Source: Cardinalis cardinalis
Taxonomy: Eukaryota > Chordata > Aves > Passeriformes > Cardinalidae
DNA length: 64,000 nucleotides
Assembly (NCBI GenBank): GCA_014549065.1
Contig: JACDOX010000141.1
Span: 1,650,884 to 1,714,883 of the forward strand
Direction: 5' to 3'
Below are positions 51,297 through 61,880 of the stretch, one piece after another. Below the pieces are notes generated by a model. It did not search any database. It was not told the origin of the DNA and was given only the letters and a program-made list of their open reading frames with translations. The position numbers were made by a program, and so were the translations under genes. The number at the start of each line of letters is the position of its first letter. Position 1 is the first letter of the stretch.

Positions 51297-51480
51297 TTAG
51301 AATCAAAGAAACCTAGGATAATTTAGGCCAGAAGGGGACTTTGACTGAGACACTGTTCAAAGCAGGGCCAATGGCAATATTTGGTCAAGTTGCTCAAAGT
51401 GTTTCCCAGAAAGTGTGAGTAGATACAAGAGTGGATGTGGCAAGGCCTCCCAGATACCCTTTGCTTTCCATGCCTAAGAA
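51297..51480 (-). repeat. CR1 LINE, 3'-end fragment
   Basis: The plus strand reads as the reverse complement of a CR1 3' end: TTAGAATCAAAGAAACCTAGG (degenerate terminal octamers), 'ccagaaggggact', 'ctgttcaaagcagggcca', 'tcaagttgctcaaag', then 'acaagagtggatgtggcaaggcctcccagatacc'. These match in order the avian CR1 tail ('...ctgctcaaagcagggtca...aggttgctcag...'). The subfamily differs from that of the copy at 2674-2791. It is strongly 5'-truncated, and similarity fades near 51480. Confidence 0.8.
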
Positions 51481-53614
51481 CTTTTATGGATTTATTTGGT
51501 TTCCTTTTTTCTAGTTATGTTTTCCTTTGGTCTTGAGCTGCAGAGATTGGACTTCTGGGTATTACTCTGAATTTTTTTGGCTGAATTCTAAGTAAAGGTG
51601 ATGAGACTTGCTTTTCAAATATCATAAAACTCAGACTGTTTCTTATTACAAGCAGTATTCTTGCAGTATTTGCTTCTCAGATATTATCCTGTACTTTCTA
51701 GATGTTATTTGACATTTTTGATTGAAACTAAAATATATTCCCTATTATTTTGGGCTGTTCTTGCTAATGTTGTTCCTTCAAATTGTAACTATGAGACCCT
51801 TCACCCTTCATGTAATGAAACAGTGGCAGTAAATGTATAAGGGAAAAGCATCATATATTAAAAAAATCACACATAAGTATTTAATTATNGAAGTCTCTTC
51901 TATTAATTGTTGTCTATAAATAGTAACCTGTACATCAGACAGAAATAAGTTCTGAGAGAAATAATGGAGAGCTATATCTAATTGTGAAAGATTCAATTCA
52001 TACACAGGAAAATTAAGAAGAATCAATGTGAATGTTCTGTTTATGATCCAGGAAGATATTTGTATTTCTTGTTTGGTNTTTTACTGGTTTGTTCCCTTAT
52101 CAGAAATATTTTTGGCTAAGGCTAAGCCTTAAAAGGGTTTTAAATTGGCATAAGCAATAGTTTGTAGATCTAGGCTATTTCTGTAACACTGACACTAGTT
52201 ATCTTAGAAACTGATTTTCCACTGTTCTTGGTAACTCGGTGACATTCAAGTTAGAATCAATGGGTCCTGAGTTTTCCATAACATCTGAGGTGGAACAGAC
52301 AAGAATATTCCTAGGCAGGGGAGATAAACTGGCTTTTTAGAAGATGCTACCCAGACCAATTTGTCTTGTCACAAGAGCAGTGCCTGGATGACTAAAAGAA
52401 CACTGAGCTTTACAAATAAGAGAGATTCAACTATGTTGCCAAAGAAAGCCAGAGACACTCTGAGAGATTAAAGTAAAATGTGATGCTTTTCTTCATCTGA
52501 ATTTGTAACATTTCAGTCATCTAATTTCCACCATGCACAGCACACTAACCACTGAGGAAAAGATTATACAGCACAATGTTGCATGGTCTGCCTAATGTAC
52601 TGAATCCCTCTTATTGCAGAAAACAAGGATTTAGACTACAGCTCATGCAAGTCAATCCAAGGGCACACTAAGGGATGTGTTGTATTGGTTTAAGAACTAC
52701 ATTAATTCTCTCCAAACAGATTATAAAAATATATGTTCTATTGTCCTGATGAAAACACCAGCATTTTTTAGAAAATCAATTTTTATTTTTAGAATCCATG
52801 CATAATTAACTGTAAATAATAGAAACAGAAATACTTTTCTAGGAAAATTAAAGAAGGAAAAAAACGAAATTAAGAGCTCTGATCAGAGTATCAAATTGCC
52901 CTGCAGGTATGAAGCCTCTGTTCTAGTCCAACACAAGTAAAACCTAAGTACAAGATNATGTTGTACAACAATGAAGTTTATTTACAGTCCTCAGTGATTA
53001 AACTGTATTGTGTTGAAACTCTACAAAAGTGACTGATGAGGCAAGTATCTACAATAAAAAATTAAAGGAATTTTACCAACCTGACATTCCTACTGCCTAC
53101 ACTTCTTATCAATAATAGATGAGTTAATAAAAAACTTTCCGGGGCTCAGATTGCAGTTGTAGAATTCTCTGGATGAGAAGTTTCTGCAACAATTTTTACT
53201 ACTTTGACCCTACCTGCCTCTTGACCTGTTTGAAGAGAGGAAAGCTGTGCAAAGTTAGGTATTTCTGATGGGTTAGAGCTTCCCTATAAAAAACAAAATG
53301 TGACTTCATTAATTTTGTGACAGCAGTTTCNGAATGGTTTCTCTGTCTGTGCGGAAAATTAACATCAGCTGTCCTTCAAACACCTGAGTCACCGCTGAAA
53401 CTGTGTATTTTAATTCATTACAGATTGCACAGGAGTCCTTAAAACTCTTCCTGCTCTCCTTAGCTCGCTGTTGGTCTCAGTGTCAGATGCCCCTTACAAC
53501 ACCTGGTATAATTTGATGAACTGAAGGAACTTTGTCCTTTGGTCTACATGAAATTGGATTGCATGTAGGAGATATCCTATGAAAACAAGATATTTGATGT
53601 CTTAGATGTTTTTT
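51481..53614. other. AT-rich unique DNA, no gene seen
   Basis: No gene or nameable repeat seen. The only frame of note, 51808-52026 minus, has AT-driven composition. Confidence 0.6.
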
Positions 53615-53740
53615 ATATGCAACCCCCCACCATGGGTAACAGCTCGCTTTAGACCAAGTTGCTTAAAACCCCGTCCAACCTGACGCTTCCAACGAGAAAT
53701 CCACAACTTCTCTGGACAGTTCCTTGATTTCCTTCTCAAA
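53615..53740 (-). repeat. CR1 LINE, 3'-region fragment
   Basis: The plus strand carries, in order, 'aaccccccaccatggg', 'tttagaccaagttgcttaaaa', 'ccccgtccaacctg' and 'aaatccacaacttctctgg'. This is the reverse complement of the CR1 tail type that normally reads '...ccatggg...agaccaggttgctcagagccccgtccaacctggcc...atccacaacttctctggg...'. It is well diverged, with an internal deletion near 53685, and similarity is lost after about 53740. It explains the arginine/lysine-rich start of the minus-strand frame 53602-53895, which is not a gene. Confidence 0.75.
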
Positions 53741-56700
53741 AATACTACATCCATAAGCAAATATTTTAATGGAACTGAGAAATGTAAATGAAGAACACAA
53801 GCATAGCTATGCCATGTCCTATGGATCATTCCTTCAAATTCCTTTGGAGAAGAATAACTTTTGATCTGGAAGGAGAAGAGGAGTTGTGTGTGCATTGATA
53901 TTGCAAGGAAGTCTTATCGGATTTGTTTTGAGAAATGGGAAAAATATGNCGTGTTCATTTTCTCCAAAAAACTAAAGTGGGAGAGGTGTCAGTATTTTTG
54001 TTAGTCTAGTTTGGTTTGAAATTGAAGAGGAAGGGAGAAAAGTGTTTTTTTCCTTTGTTTTTGCAAGGAAATTCAGAACTGAGCACCTCTGGGATAGTGA
54101 GGGTTCTGCATACTCATCCTTTGCTTTTCTTGTCCAGCTAATGTTTGCTGCTTTCCATCCAGACACCTTTAGGGATGAAAATCTTCCAAATCAGGATTAT
54201 GCAAATGCATTTCATTAGTTTTGGTCAATGGCTCAGATACTTTGATTTTACATTATGTTTCAAAGTAATTATTTTAAAACTTATGGGAAATAACTTCAGA
54301 TGTTATCACTGTGTATATTGAAATCAGAAGAATTTTTTAATTATTATTTTTGTTTTTTAATATCCCTCGTAGTAGAATTTGACTATTGTGAAAAAATTCG
54401 ACAGATTTTTTTCAACTCTTATCTACAGGTAGAACCTGATAGCAAGTATTAGACTGTCAGCACATCTCTAAATTTACTTTGATGCAGGCTGGCAGAAGCA
54501 ATAGGTACAGCAAAACTAATCTTTCCAATAACATATGTCTCCTAGAAAGAGACAGGACTGTATGTATTAAAAATAGCTCGACTGCAGGAAAAAATATATT
54601 GACTAGGATTTTCTTATCTGATACACACTTTTATGTACTGGCAGCCTGCCTTCTTTCTCTCTTCTCTTCTCCCATGAGGAATAAAAAGAGGCCTGTGCTC
54701 CTAGTAGATCTCCTTTTATATTTTATTAATAGTATAAGTACAATATTTTGAAAAGGAAAAGAAATATTTTTTCTTCCTTCTTATAGTTTTTGGGTTCAAA
54801 AAGTGATCTATACTTAATTTTNAAACAATCACACTTCTTTCCTCCTTACTGTTAGCTAGTATTTACCTCTAAAGTAATATGGTGAATAGCTCTGTAGAAC
54901 AAATATTTGACTTCCTGCACATTCCTTTTAATAATCCTATTAAATATGTAGTTTAGCTTCAGTTATTGTCTTATCCAATTATTATTTCTCATTTCTTAAT
55001 ATGTGTAAAGATCTATTTGTGATTATATTTTTAAATAGGAAAATCATTCTTATATATAGAACAGGAATTTCCTGGATCAGGGATTTTATTTTAATATGAA
55101 ATTAGACTTGACTAAAATGGAATTATACATAAAAGATTGATTGCAATCTAATTATGGAAACAAGTGAAATTTTGCGTTATTAGGAGGACAAAACATTACT
55201 NTTTAGGAGGCATCCATTCAATTATATTGTTGAGTTGCAGTGATCTATACTGTAAGCAGGATGTTCTTGTATGAATGTTTCATGTTGAAATACAGATCTT
55301 CCAGATTTCCATACCACCCACATCCTGAGCTGTCTGAGTGGGAAAGCATCTGCCTCCTTGATAGTACTTCTGATGTACCCCCATTTCCTGTTAGCTATTG
55401 AAGATCTGGAACTCACCCATAGAAGGCAGACAGCTGTTTGCCTCCCCCTGCAATTCCGCCTGTGTTTCCTCCAAAGTTCAGCAAGCCTGGTTGTATTCCT
55501 TTATTTGTCAGATGGCTCTCGCCTGCTCCAGTTATACCTCAGCTGAGATTCCCATTTCCATCAAAGCAGGAAACATATTAAGTACTTCAAACTGGCGCTT
55601 TCTCCTTAAAAATTACTTCCAGATTTTGTCTAATTCCTTTTGNGCTTTTGCATCTATTATATATGCTGTAAATGTTGTTGCTAGAACAGTTGCTGATGAT
55701 TCTGCTTTTTTTTTTTTCTTCTCTGAAGCAATGTACCAAACTTAAACAATGACAGGCTACTCCAATTTAGTGACGGTATTAATTCCACTTCTAAAAATGT
55801 CTGTGAAGTGGCAAAATATTATTCACATGTGTAGAAACAAGCACAAGAGAGATAAAGCGACTTGTCATGACATTTGAAGCAGGAAAGAAACGAGCTCCTG
55901 TAATAGGTTTCTTGCTTTGTAAGGATGGTTTTTAAGCTCAGCTGTCCCCCTTTTTCCTGAAGAATTATTCCTATTTTAAAGCAAGTGTCTGTCAGACACA
56001 AACACCTTCTGAGGTTTAACTCCTTTGTAAGGTAAAAATTAAGAGAAAAAATTGTCTCTCCATTCATGGTTTCTCTAAAGTAGATTGGATCTGCAAACTA
56101 GAANACAAACTTAGAGAAAATATTGTCTCAGAGTTCAGTAAAAAATGTACATTTTTCCTCTCTCATCTCTGCATCAGTATGTCAAAAGATTATATAAAAG
56201 TATGGAAGAGCATTATGTATACNTCAGGGTGAGACTAATTGAAAGATGAGAATAAAAGCCAACGCAGATCTCAGTACCTAGATCATGAGTGTAATTTTCT
56301 TAAAATATCACCTATTTTTTGTAACCAGTGGAAGCATCAGTGCAAGTGGTATTCCAGGCTTGCACCTACTTCTGATGGTCATGGNTGAAAAACTTCCCCT
56401 GTAACTGAGGCAATGCTTCACTGGGATCTCAGGAGCAGGGTCAGATGTTCCTGGCATAGGGTATATAGGCAGTACACAGAGCCACTGCACAGTGTGCAAT
56501 ACTCTGAAACTTCTCATCTTGTTAGTGGTAGACCTTGTTAGAGTTAGAGAGCAGACCCTGAAAACCTGAGGTTATCAGAGGAATCAAATCCACTCAAATT
56601 CTTTCCTTCTGTAATTTACTCTTAACTGAGATAGTGCTAAGGTATCTTCCACTGGAAGTAGATGGGATAACAGGAATTGTCACTCTCTCGCCTGTCTTCA

Positions 56701-57104
56701 TTTAGACATCCTCTAAGACTGCAACAGGCATTTTGTTCACTTCATTTTCATACTAACCTAGCAGCTGGACCAGAATAACCTGGCATGGGGACTTGAACTC
56801 TGAATNCTTTGTAGCCCAGAGCAAACTGAATCCAAATTGCAAGAGAATACCAAAGAGTGTTCTGGTTAAAGCGCTTCTGTCCTATTGCTGAGGCAGGCAA
56901 ACAAATTTATAGGTCAGGAGGAGAACAAACAATTTTGATCCTGATTCTCACCTAACTCAGCTGGAAAGAGAACAAGTATCTGTACTTCTTTTAGAAGGGT
57001 TTGTTTTTGTGTGTAGATGTTTAGTTAACTTCAATGGCAGTGTAATGCAGAGTTTNCCAGAAAGCTGAGTACAAAGCCTCAAGTTTGCCCTTCTGTTAGC
57101 TGAG
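53741..57104. other. Unique DNA, no gene seen
   Basis: The tract at 55210-55740 has more balanced composition and long plus frames (55358-55546, 55398-55745), but neither has a motif that I recognise; a decayed repeat is as likely. The tract 56290-56520 is likewise unassigned. No RNA gene or named repeat. Confidence 0.5.
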
Positions 57105-57112
57105 TATAAAAG
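57105..57112 (+). promoter_or_regulatory. TATA-like box
   Basis: An exact TATAAAAG, about 75 bases before the short exon-like frame that opens at 57180. No initiator or upstream element can be confirmed. In AT-rich DNA such a word is expected by chance, so its value is only as part of the local cluster. Confidence 0.2.
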
Positions 57113-57178
57113 AAACCCTCAAGAGCACACAGCCCTGCCTTGCCCTTNTGTGCCCCTTTGCTAATATATTTTTGACAG

Positions 57179-57293
57179 CAGGGAGCAGCCACCATCAGGG
57201 CCCCACCAGCAGCTGACCTTTAGCATGATGGAGAGATACAAGGAGCTGATCCTGGACATGCTGTCCAATATTCATGAGAGGGTTTCAAATTGA
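57179..57293 (+). other. Short exon-like frame, unknown product (speculative)
   Basis: A pyrimidine-containing acceptor-like TTTGCTAATATATTTTTGACAG ends at 57178, with a good branch-point-like GCTAATA. The frame then runs 37 codons from 57180 to a TGA at 57291-57293. It uses balanced codons and yields a helical, non-repetitive stretch (MMERYKELILDMLSN begins at 57225). GC content is higher than the flanks. The family is not recognised. It may be a terminal exon, a fragment of an older inserted element next to the LTR, or chance. Confidence 0.25.
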
Positions 57294-57645
57294 AACTGGG
57301 CTCTGGCAATGACCAACACACGGTTGACTTTCATGATTGTCCTAAAATCACCNGGTAATTTTTGAGGCTTATGTGACCTGCCCTCAGTAACATCCTGACT
57401 TAAATCTGATCCCTCAAGCTACNGAACCTGAGTAGTCACTGTCTCAGCTGTGGGACCATCAGGCTGGTTTAATGCNGAATTGCTGGGATACTGTGGTCAT
57501 CATCAGCCTGCTGTGTTTTGCCACATAAGAACCTGTTCCAATGATATTTTCAGTCCTGGCAGCTGTACAATACTGAATGCAAAGCTCTNAGAGATGCCCC
57601 GGGTCAATGTTGATGGACATAGGGAAGCATCAGCAGCTGGCCAAC
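57294..57645. other. GC-moderate flank of the LTR, unassigned
   Basis: More balanced composition than the window average, with several Ns. The frame 57450-57674 plus runs into the LTR and contains no recognised motif. No retroviral internal sequence is identifiable. Confidence 0.4.
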
Positions 57646-58228
57646 TGTCCTGGTTTCAGCTGGGATGGAGTTAATTTCTTCTCAGTAGCTGTTATGATGC
57701 TGTGTTTTGAAGTCAGAATGAGAATAGTGTTGATAACACACTGATCTTTTGNTTTTTTGCTAAGTAGTGTTTAACCTAGGTCAAGGACATTTTTTTTCCT
57801 TGTCCCATTCTTCACCAGTGAGGAGGTCCACAAAAGAGACTGGGAAGGAGCNTAGCTGGGATAGGTGACCCAAAGTGACCAAAGGGATATTTCACAACAG
57901 AGAATGNCATGCCCAGTAAATAAACTGAGGGNTATTCCCTGGAAGGATGATCAATCTGCGCTCTGGAAGGGGGGTCTCATATTGGTCAGTGGGTGGTGAG
58001 ATATTATAATGTGCATCACTTGGACTTTTTCCCCTTTATATTATCATTATTATAATTATTATGAGCCATTATTATTTCATTTTCAGTTATTAAACTGTTC
58101 TTATCTCAAAATGTAAGTTTTACTTTGGTTCTCCTCCCCATTCCACCAGGATGGGGGGAAGGAATAAAGGCCAATTGAGCAAGTGGTTGCATGGTGTTTC
58201 ATCTCCAGCTGGGCATAAAAGCACATCA
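57646..58228 (+). mobile_element. Avian endogenous retrovirus solo LTR, near full length
   Basis: Begins TGTCCTGGTTTCAGCTGGGA and ends near 'gggcataaaagcacatca', a degraded form of the family's GGGTTAAACCATGACA end. In between, in family order, are 'gagttaatttcttctcagtagctg', 'gaatagtgttgataacacactgat', 'tgctaagtagtgttta', 'ccaaagggatatt', a TATA-like TAAATAAA at 57917-57924, 'cagtgggtggtgag', 'gtgcatcacttgga', a TTA-rich tract, ATTAAA at 58089-58094 as polyadenylation signal, and 'ctgttcttatctcaa'. An LTR supplies promoter and polyadenylation functions to a provirus. Here no gag, pol or env sequence and no second LTR in the same orientation adjoin, so it is a solo LTR. A clear target-site duplication is not visible, in keeping with age. 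Confidence 0.88.
58038..58078. repeat. TTA-rich tract inside the LTR
   Basis: Imperfect ATT/TTA triplets interrupted by CAT and GAGCC. It sits at the position homologous to the (CTA)n tract of the minus-strand LTR copy (17047-17139), but it has not expanded. Confidence 0.8.
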
Positions 58229-61189
58229 GTGATAATTCACTGTTCCTCAACTGTGTGCTGAAGAAGCCAGAACTCACTAAACCACTCACTAAATCATAAT
58301 AAGAAATCATGTCCCAGATTCATTGGAGAAGGAATACAGTCAGCTGAAGAGTACAGGGTGGATCATTGTGTTTGCAACTAACATGGGTTTTAGAAAATAT
58401 GAGGACTAGACAATCATGAGGAGTTTTCCACTCAAATTGTCTTAGGAATGCTGTTTGGTAGTGTACAGCACATAAAATTCAGCATAGATAAGTCCCTTAT
58501 CTTCTGAACACTGTATTTTAGGNTAAAGTTCAATGATTGTGCCAAAAACTACCTCAGCACTGTTCATTTAGAGTTTGGAATGAAGCAGAATTCGGTGATC
58601 TGAACACCAGGGCAGGATAGGCAAGTTACTTAGCTTGGATCTTTTTACTTGCTTCTCTGAGAGANTTGTGGGATATATTTAAGATTTTATAAATATAAGA
58701 ATATTTAAGATTTTATAAACTAATGTTTGTAATTGAGTTTGTAAAATTTTGTCCGTTAATTAATTTATGTAAAAGACAATACAGATTTGATAGCATGAAA
58801 ATACTTTTAAACAAAAAGGAATTGTCCCTTCAAATAGATGAAAAAAAAATTATTTTGGTAGAGAGACTATATATTTCATTGCTTTGTTATATTCTCTGTT
58901 AAAATACTCCCTTCTATATATAGGTGGCAACCACTGTATTTGGCAATCCAGCAGAGATATAATGTCACCTTCCTCACTCAGTTGTTCCTCATAAACCTGC
59001 GGCAGTAAAACTGTATACAGCATTGAGGCATGTTTAGAAAATCACATAATGGAGTAAGGAAAATTCCTTTATATTCAAGTATCTGNTTTTTTCAAGTCAG
59101 TTATTGTGACACTCAAACATTCCAATCTCATACATTCCCAGTAAGTTGTTTCCTCAGAAGGCAAATACTAGTGTTTGGACAAAGCCCTTCTGACCTCATT
59201 ACTTAGGCTGCACTGAAAAATACAGTTCTCCTTCTCCTCTCTCCCTCCTCTCCCTTCAGGAGGCTTTAGAGCATGTAAAAGGAACACTTTTATGGATGTT
59301 TTTTGGCTCAATTGATGCAGCAATATATTATTAGCTTAGTGGTAACTCTCTCAAAATTTTATGAGGCTTCACAGAGTAGTTGAAATGAACATAAGTTTTA
59401 TGTTCCATACCTAAAAGATCATGCAAGTTTCTGTCATTANCAGTTAGGATATGCTTGATCAAGTTCTGACAGTTGACAAACGATGAGGTGCTTTTTCTTC
59501 ACTGTGATGCATCTGAAAGTCAATAGATTATTAAGGGGGCTGGTTCCCATTTTAAAAATACAGAGTGATTATTGTTACCAAACCTAGATATATTTAAATA
59601 GTAGAAAAAAATCGTAGAAATTCAGAAAGATATTCAAAAACCAAGTCACCTGATGCAAGAAAACATCTTTTGTGCATTTTGTTCTCACACCTGGCAGGTA
59701 TTGTGCCTTCAAAGGTAAGTTTTGCCTCTTCCTACCCATTTTGAATAACATGTTAAAACCTGAAGGCACTAAAGTATGTTTTCAATAAACATACTCATCA
59801 ACTTTCCTTTGATTTTATTTTTCTTAGAACTTCTGTCCTCAAAAGAGGTAGAGTGGTATCACTGGATCAGAGGAGGAAGAACCTTGAACCTAGTAAGTGA
59901 GCTTAGGCTAGATTTTTCCAGAGGGAAATTTATGCAAATAAAATAGGTCATGGTGTAATTATTTTGTTTATCACAAATCAGTGTGTTTATTTTTACTTCA
60001 TGAAAATGTTTCTGATTTTTTTGATACCTTACATTGGCATTGTTTTTTGGGGTGGTAGCTAGCTAGGGAATGAGCTAATCCAGCCCAAGCCAGGTGAGTT
60101 GCAAGCTTTAGCAAACTGCAGTTCTGTACATCCATCCTGCTTTGTGGGATTCTGACAGGACAGAATGGTTTATTTGTTTGGTCTGTTCTAGAAGATGAAA
60201 TAGTTCTCTCTTTTTTAATAGAAATCAGGAAAGAGACACATAGTGAATATTAGGTCATAAGCTGCTGTTTGCATACTAAGATATTAATTATAGGTAAGTG
60301 CAAATTTCAAAAGGGATGTTAATTTCAATTATGTGCTCCACTTGGTCCACTTTAGACCCATTACTTTTTTCACTCAGTTATCCCCATCATGAGGATAAAA
60401 TTAGGTTGTCCTGTGTTGAAGATACGAGTGTACTGCCCTAGTTTTCTGTGAGACAGTGGGGGAGAATCACAGCCTCTTTTATCATGGAGAGTGTAACAGT
60501 GGCAGCACTTTGTTCTGTGTTAAAAGTGGAAGTGCCCAATATGAGACATGAAACACTGCTCTGTGATCTCACACCCTTTTTACACTGAAGCACTGGCTTC
60601 CATTAGGTGAGCGTACACTAAGGTGTGACTTGCTCACAGTACAAGAACTGTACAAGACAGAATGTTATTTACTGAGACCAAATTTTTCCTCCTTGCCGAT
60701 TTTTATATGCCTATGGTTAGTAAAATGCAGTTTAAAAAAACCTCCCTCTTTTTAATTTCCCTGGGGTTTAAATGCATAACAATGTAATATGAATTAATAT
60801 ATTTAGATTAGGTTGATTGAAGGTAGAATTATTTTTTTTTTTAGTCTAGAGCTGTGTTTATACTAAACTTCAGCATAAATGACCTTCCCAAATGTATTCA
60901 ACATCTGAAGGACTGAAAACAAAATTAATTTTGTCTTCAGTATCTGACTACTTGCATGTCAGTGGCAAACATACCTAAGGCAAGTTTATTGTGAAAAAGG
61001 AAACCCTTATGCCCTTCAGACAAGGTACCCTCCACCACATGCATTTACATGAAGCAAAGCATCCCATGAGGCTTAGGAAACAGCCAAGGTAATAATCTTA
61101 GTTGTCCTGACCAATATACTATTTCTGAATAAAATAGGAGCAAGTAGATGAGATCTTTTAGTGAATAATATGACCTCTTTTTATTTGTC
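58229..61189. other. AT-rich unique DNA, no gene seen
   Basis: No gene recognised. An exact 19-bp direct repeat at 58675-58719 is listed separately. A TAGCTAGCTAGG tetranucleotide stretch lies near 60057-60067. Confidence 0.6.
58675..58719 (+). repeat. Exact 19-bp direct repeat with 26-bp period
   Basis: ATATTTAAGATTTTATAAA occurs at 58675-58693 and again at 58701-58719 with no mismatch, separated by 7 bases. A local duplication. Confidence 0.9.
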
Positions 61190-61880
61190 TACAAAAGGAA
61201 TTGGCAAGACATACTTAACTTGGTGAAGTACATGGCAATAATGCAGTAAGCCTAATGTAAGTAATTTTTTTTGAGATTATATATTTCCTGAGCATTTTAA
61301 TCAAGTCTGCAAAATAAAACAATCCTAAGAATTCATTCATAACTTGGTGTTATTTTTCCTTGCTAATATATTAACAAATATAATTATGGTGTAATNAATT
61401 ATGGCTTTAAGAGGATCATATTTACAATTTTACACATAAAGGATAATATCATCTCCTTGATAAGCAGTTAAATAGATAGCTTTCTTATTAATACCACAAT
61501 GATACAATCAAATGATGGGTAATTTCTATTACCCTTACAAATAGATAAGTATATAGATGTGAAGGAAGCATTGATGTGGAAAATGTTAAAATAACAAACC
61601 TTATTAGATGAAAGAATTTAGAAATAACTTGTCAAGAGGGTAATGACCTCAATTAAATTTTATGTGCAATTATAATTGGCATTTTTAATAAAGGAATGCC
61701 ATTGCAAATTGCATATTTGATATAATATTACGGGGCATCTTAACTCCTCTCAGTTGCATTTATATTAAATAAAAATCTTTGAGATAATCAAGGAAGATTT
61801 ATAATTTAGAGTTTTGATAATCTGCTCAGATAATAGGTTTCAAATAGTTTCAATACAAACAAGAAGTGAGAAAGTTATCT
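61190..61880. promoter_or_regulatory. Homeodomain-motif-rich tract, candidate conserved non-coding element
   Basis: A long tract dense in TAAT/ATTA and AATTA words (for example near 61378-61400, 61488-61492, 61652-61690), with intact CpG at 'attacggggc' near 61730 and an ATTGCAAAT-type word near 61703. It carries a small perfect hairpin, GGGTAAT/ATTACCC at 61517-61534. It has no repeat homology and no open frames. This texture is typical of deeply conserved developmental enhancers in vertebrate gene deserts, but conservation cannot be tested from one sequence. Confidence 0.3.

Noticed and set aside
53602..53895. 97-codon minus-strand frame
   Set aside because: Part of it is the CR1 3' region at 53615-53740, which is non-coding in the element.
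57174..57189. Second CTCF-like word (ACAGCAGGGAGCAGC)
   Set aside because: Two mismatches at strongly constrained positions; weaker than the site at 29186.
58610..58650. Possible MIR-type SINE core (GGCAAGTTACTTAGC)
   Set aside because: Only about a dozen bases match; flanking SINE sequence is absent.
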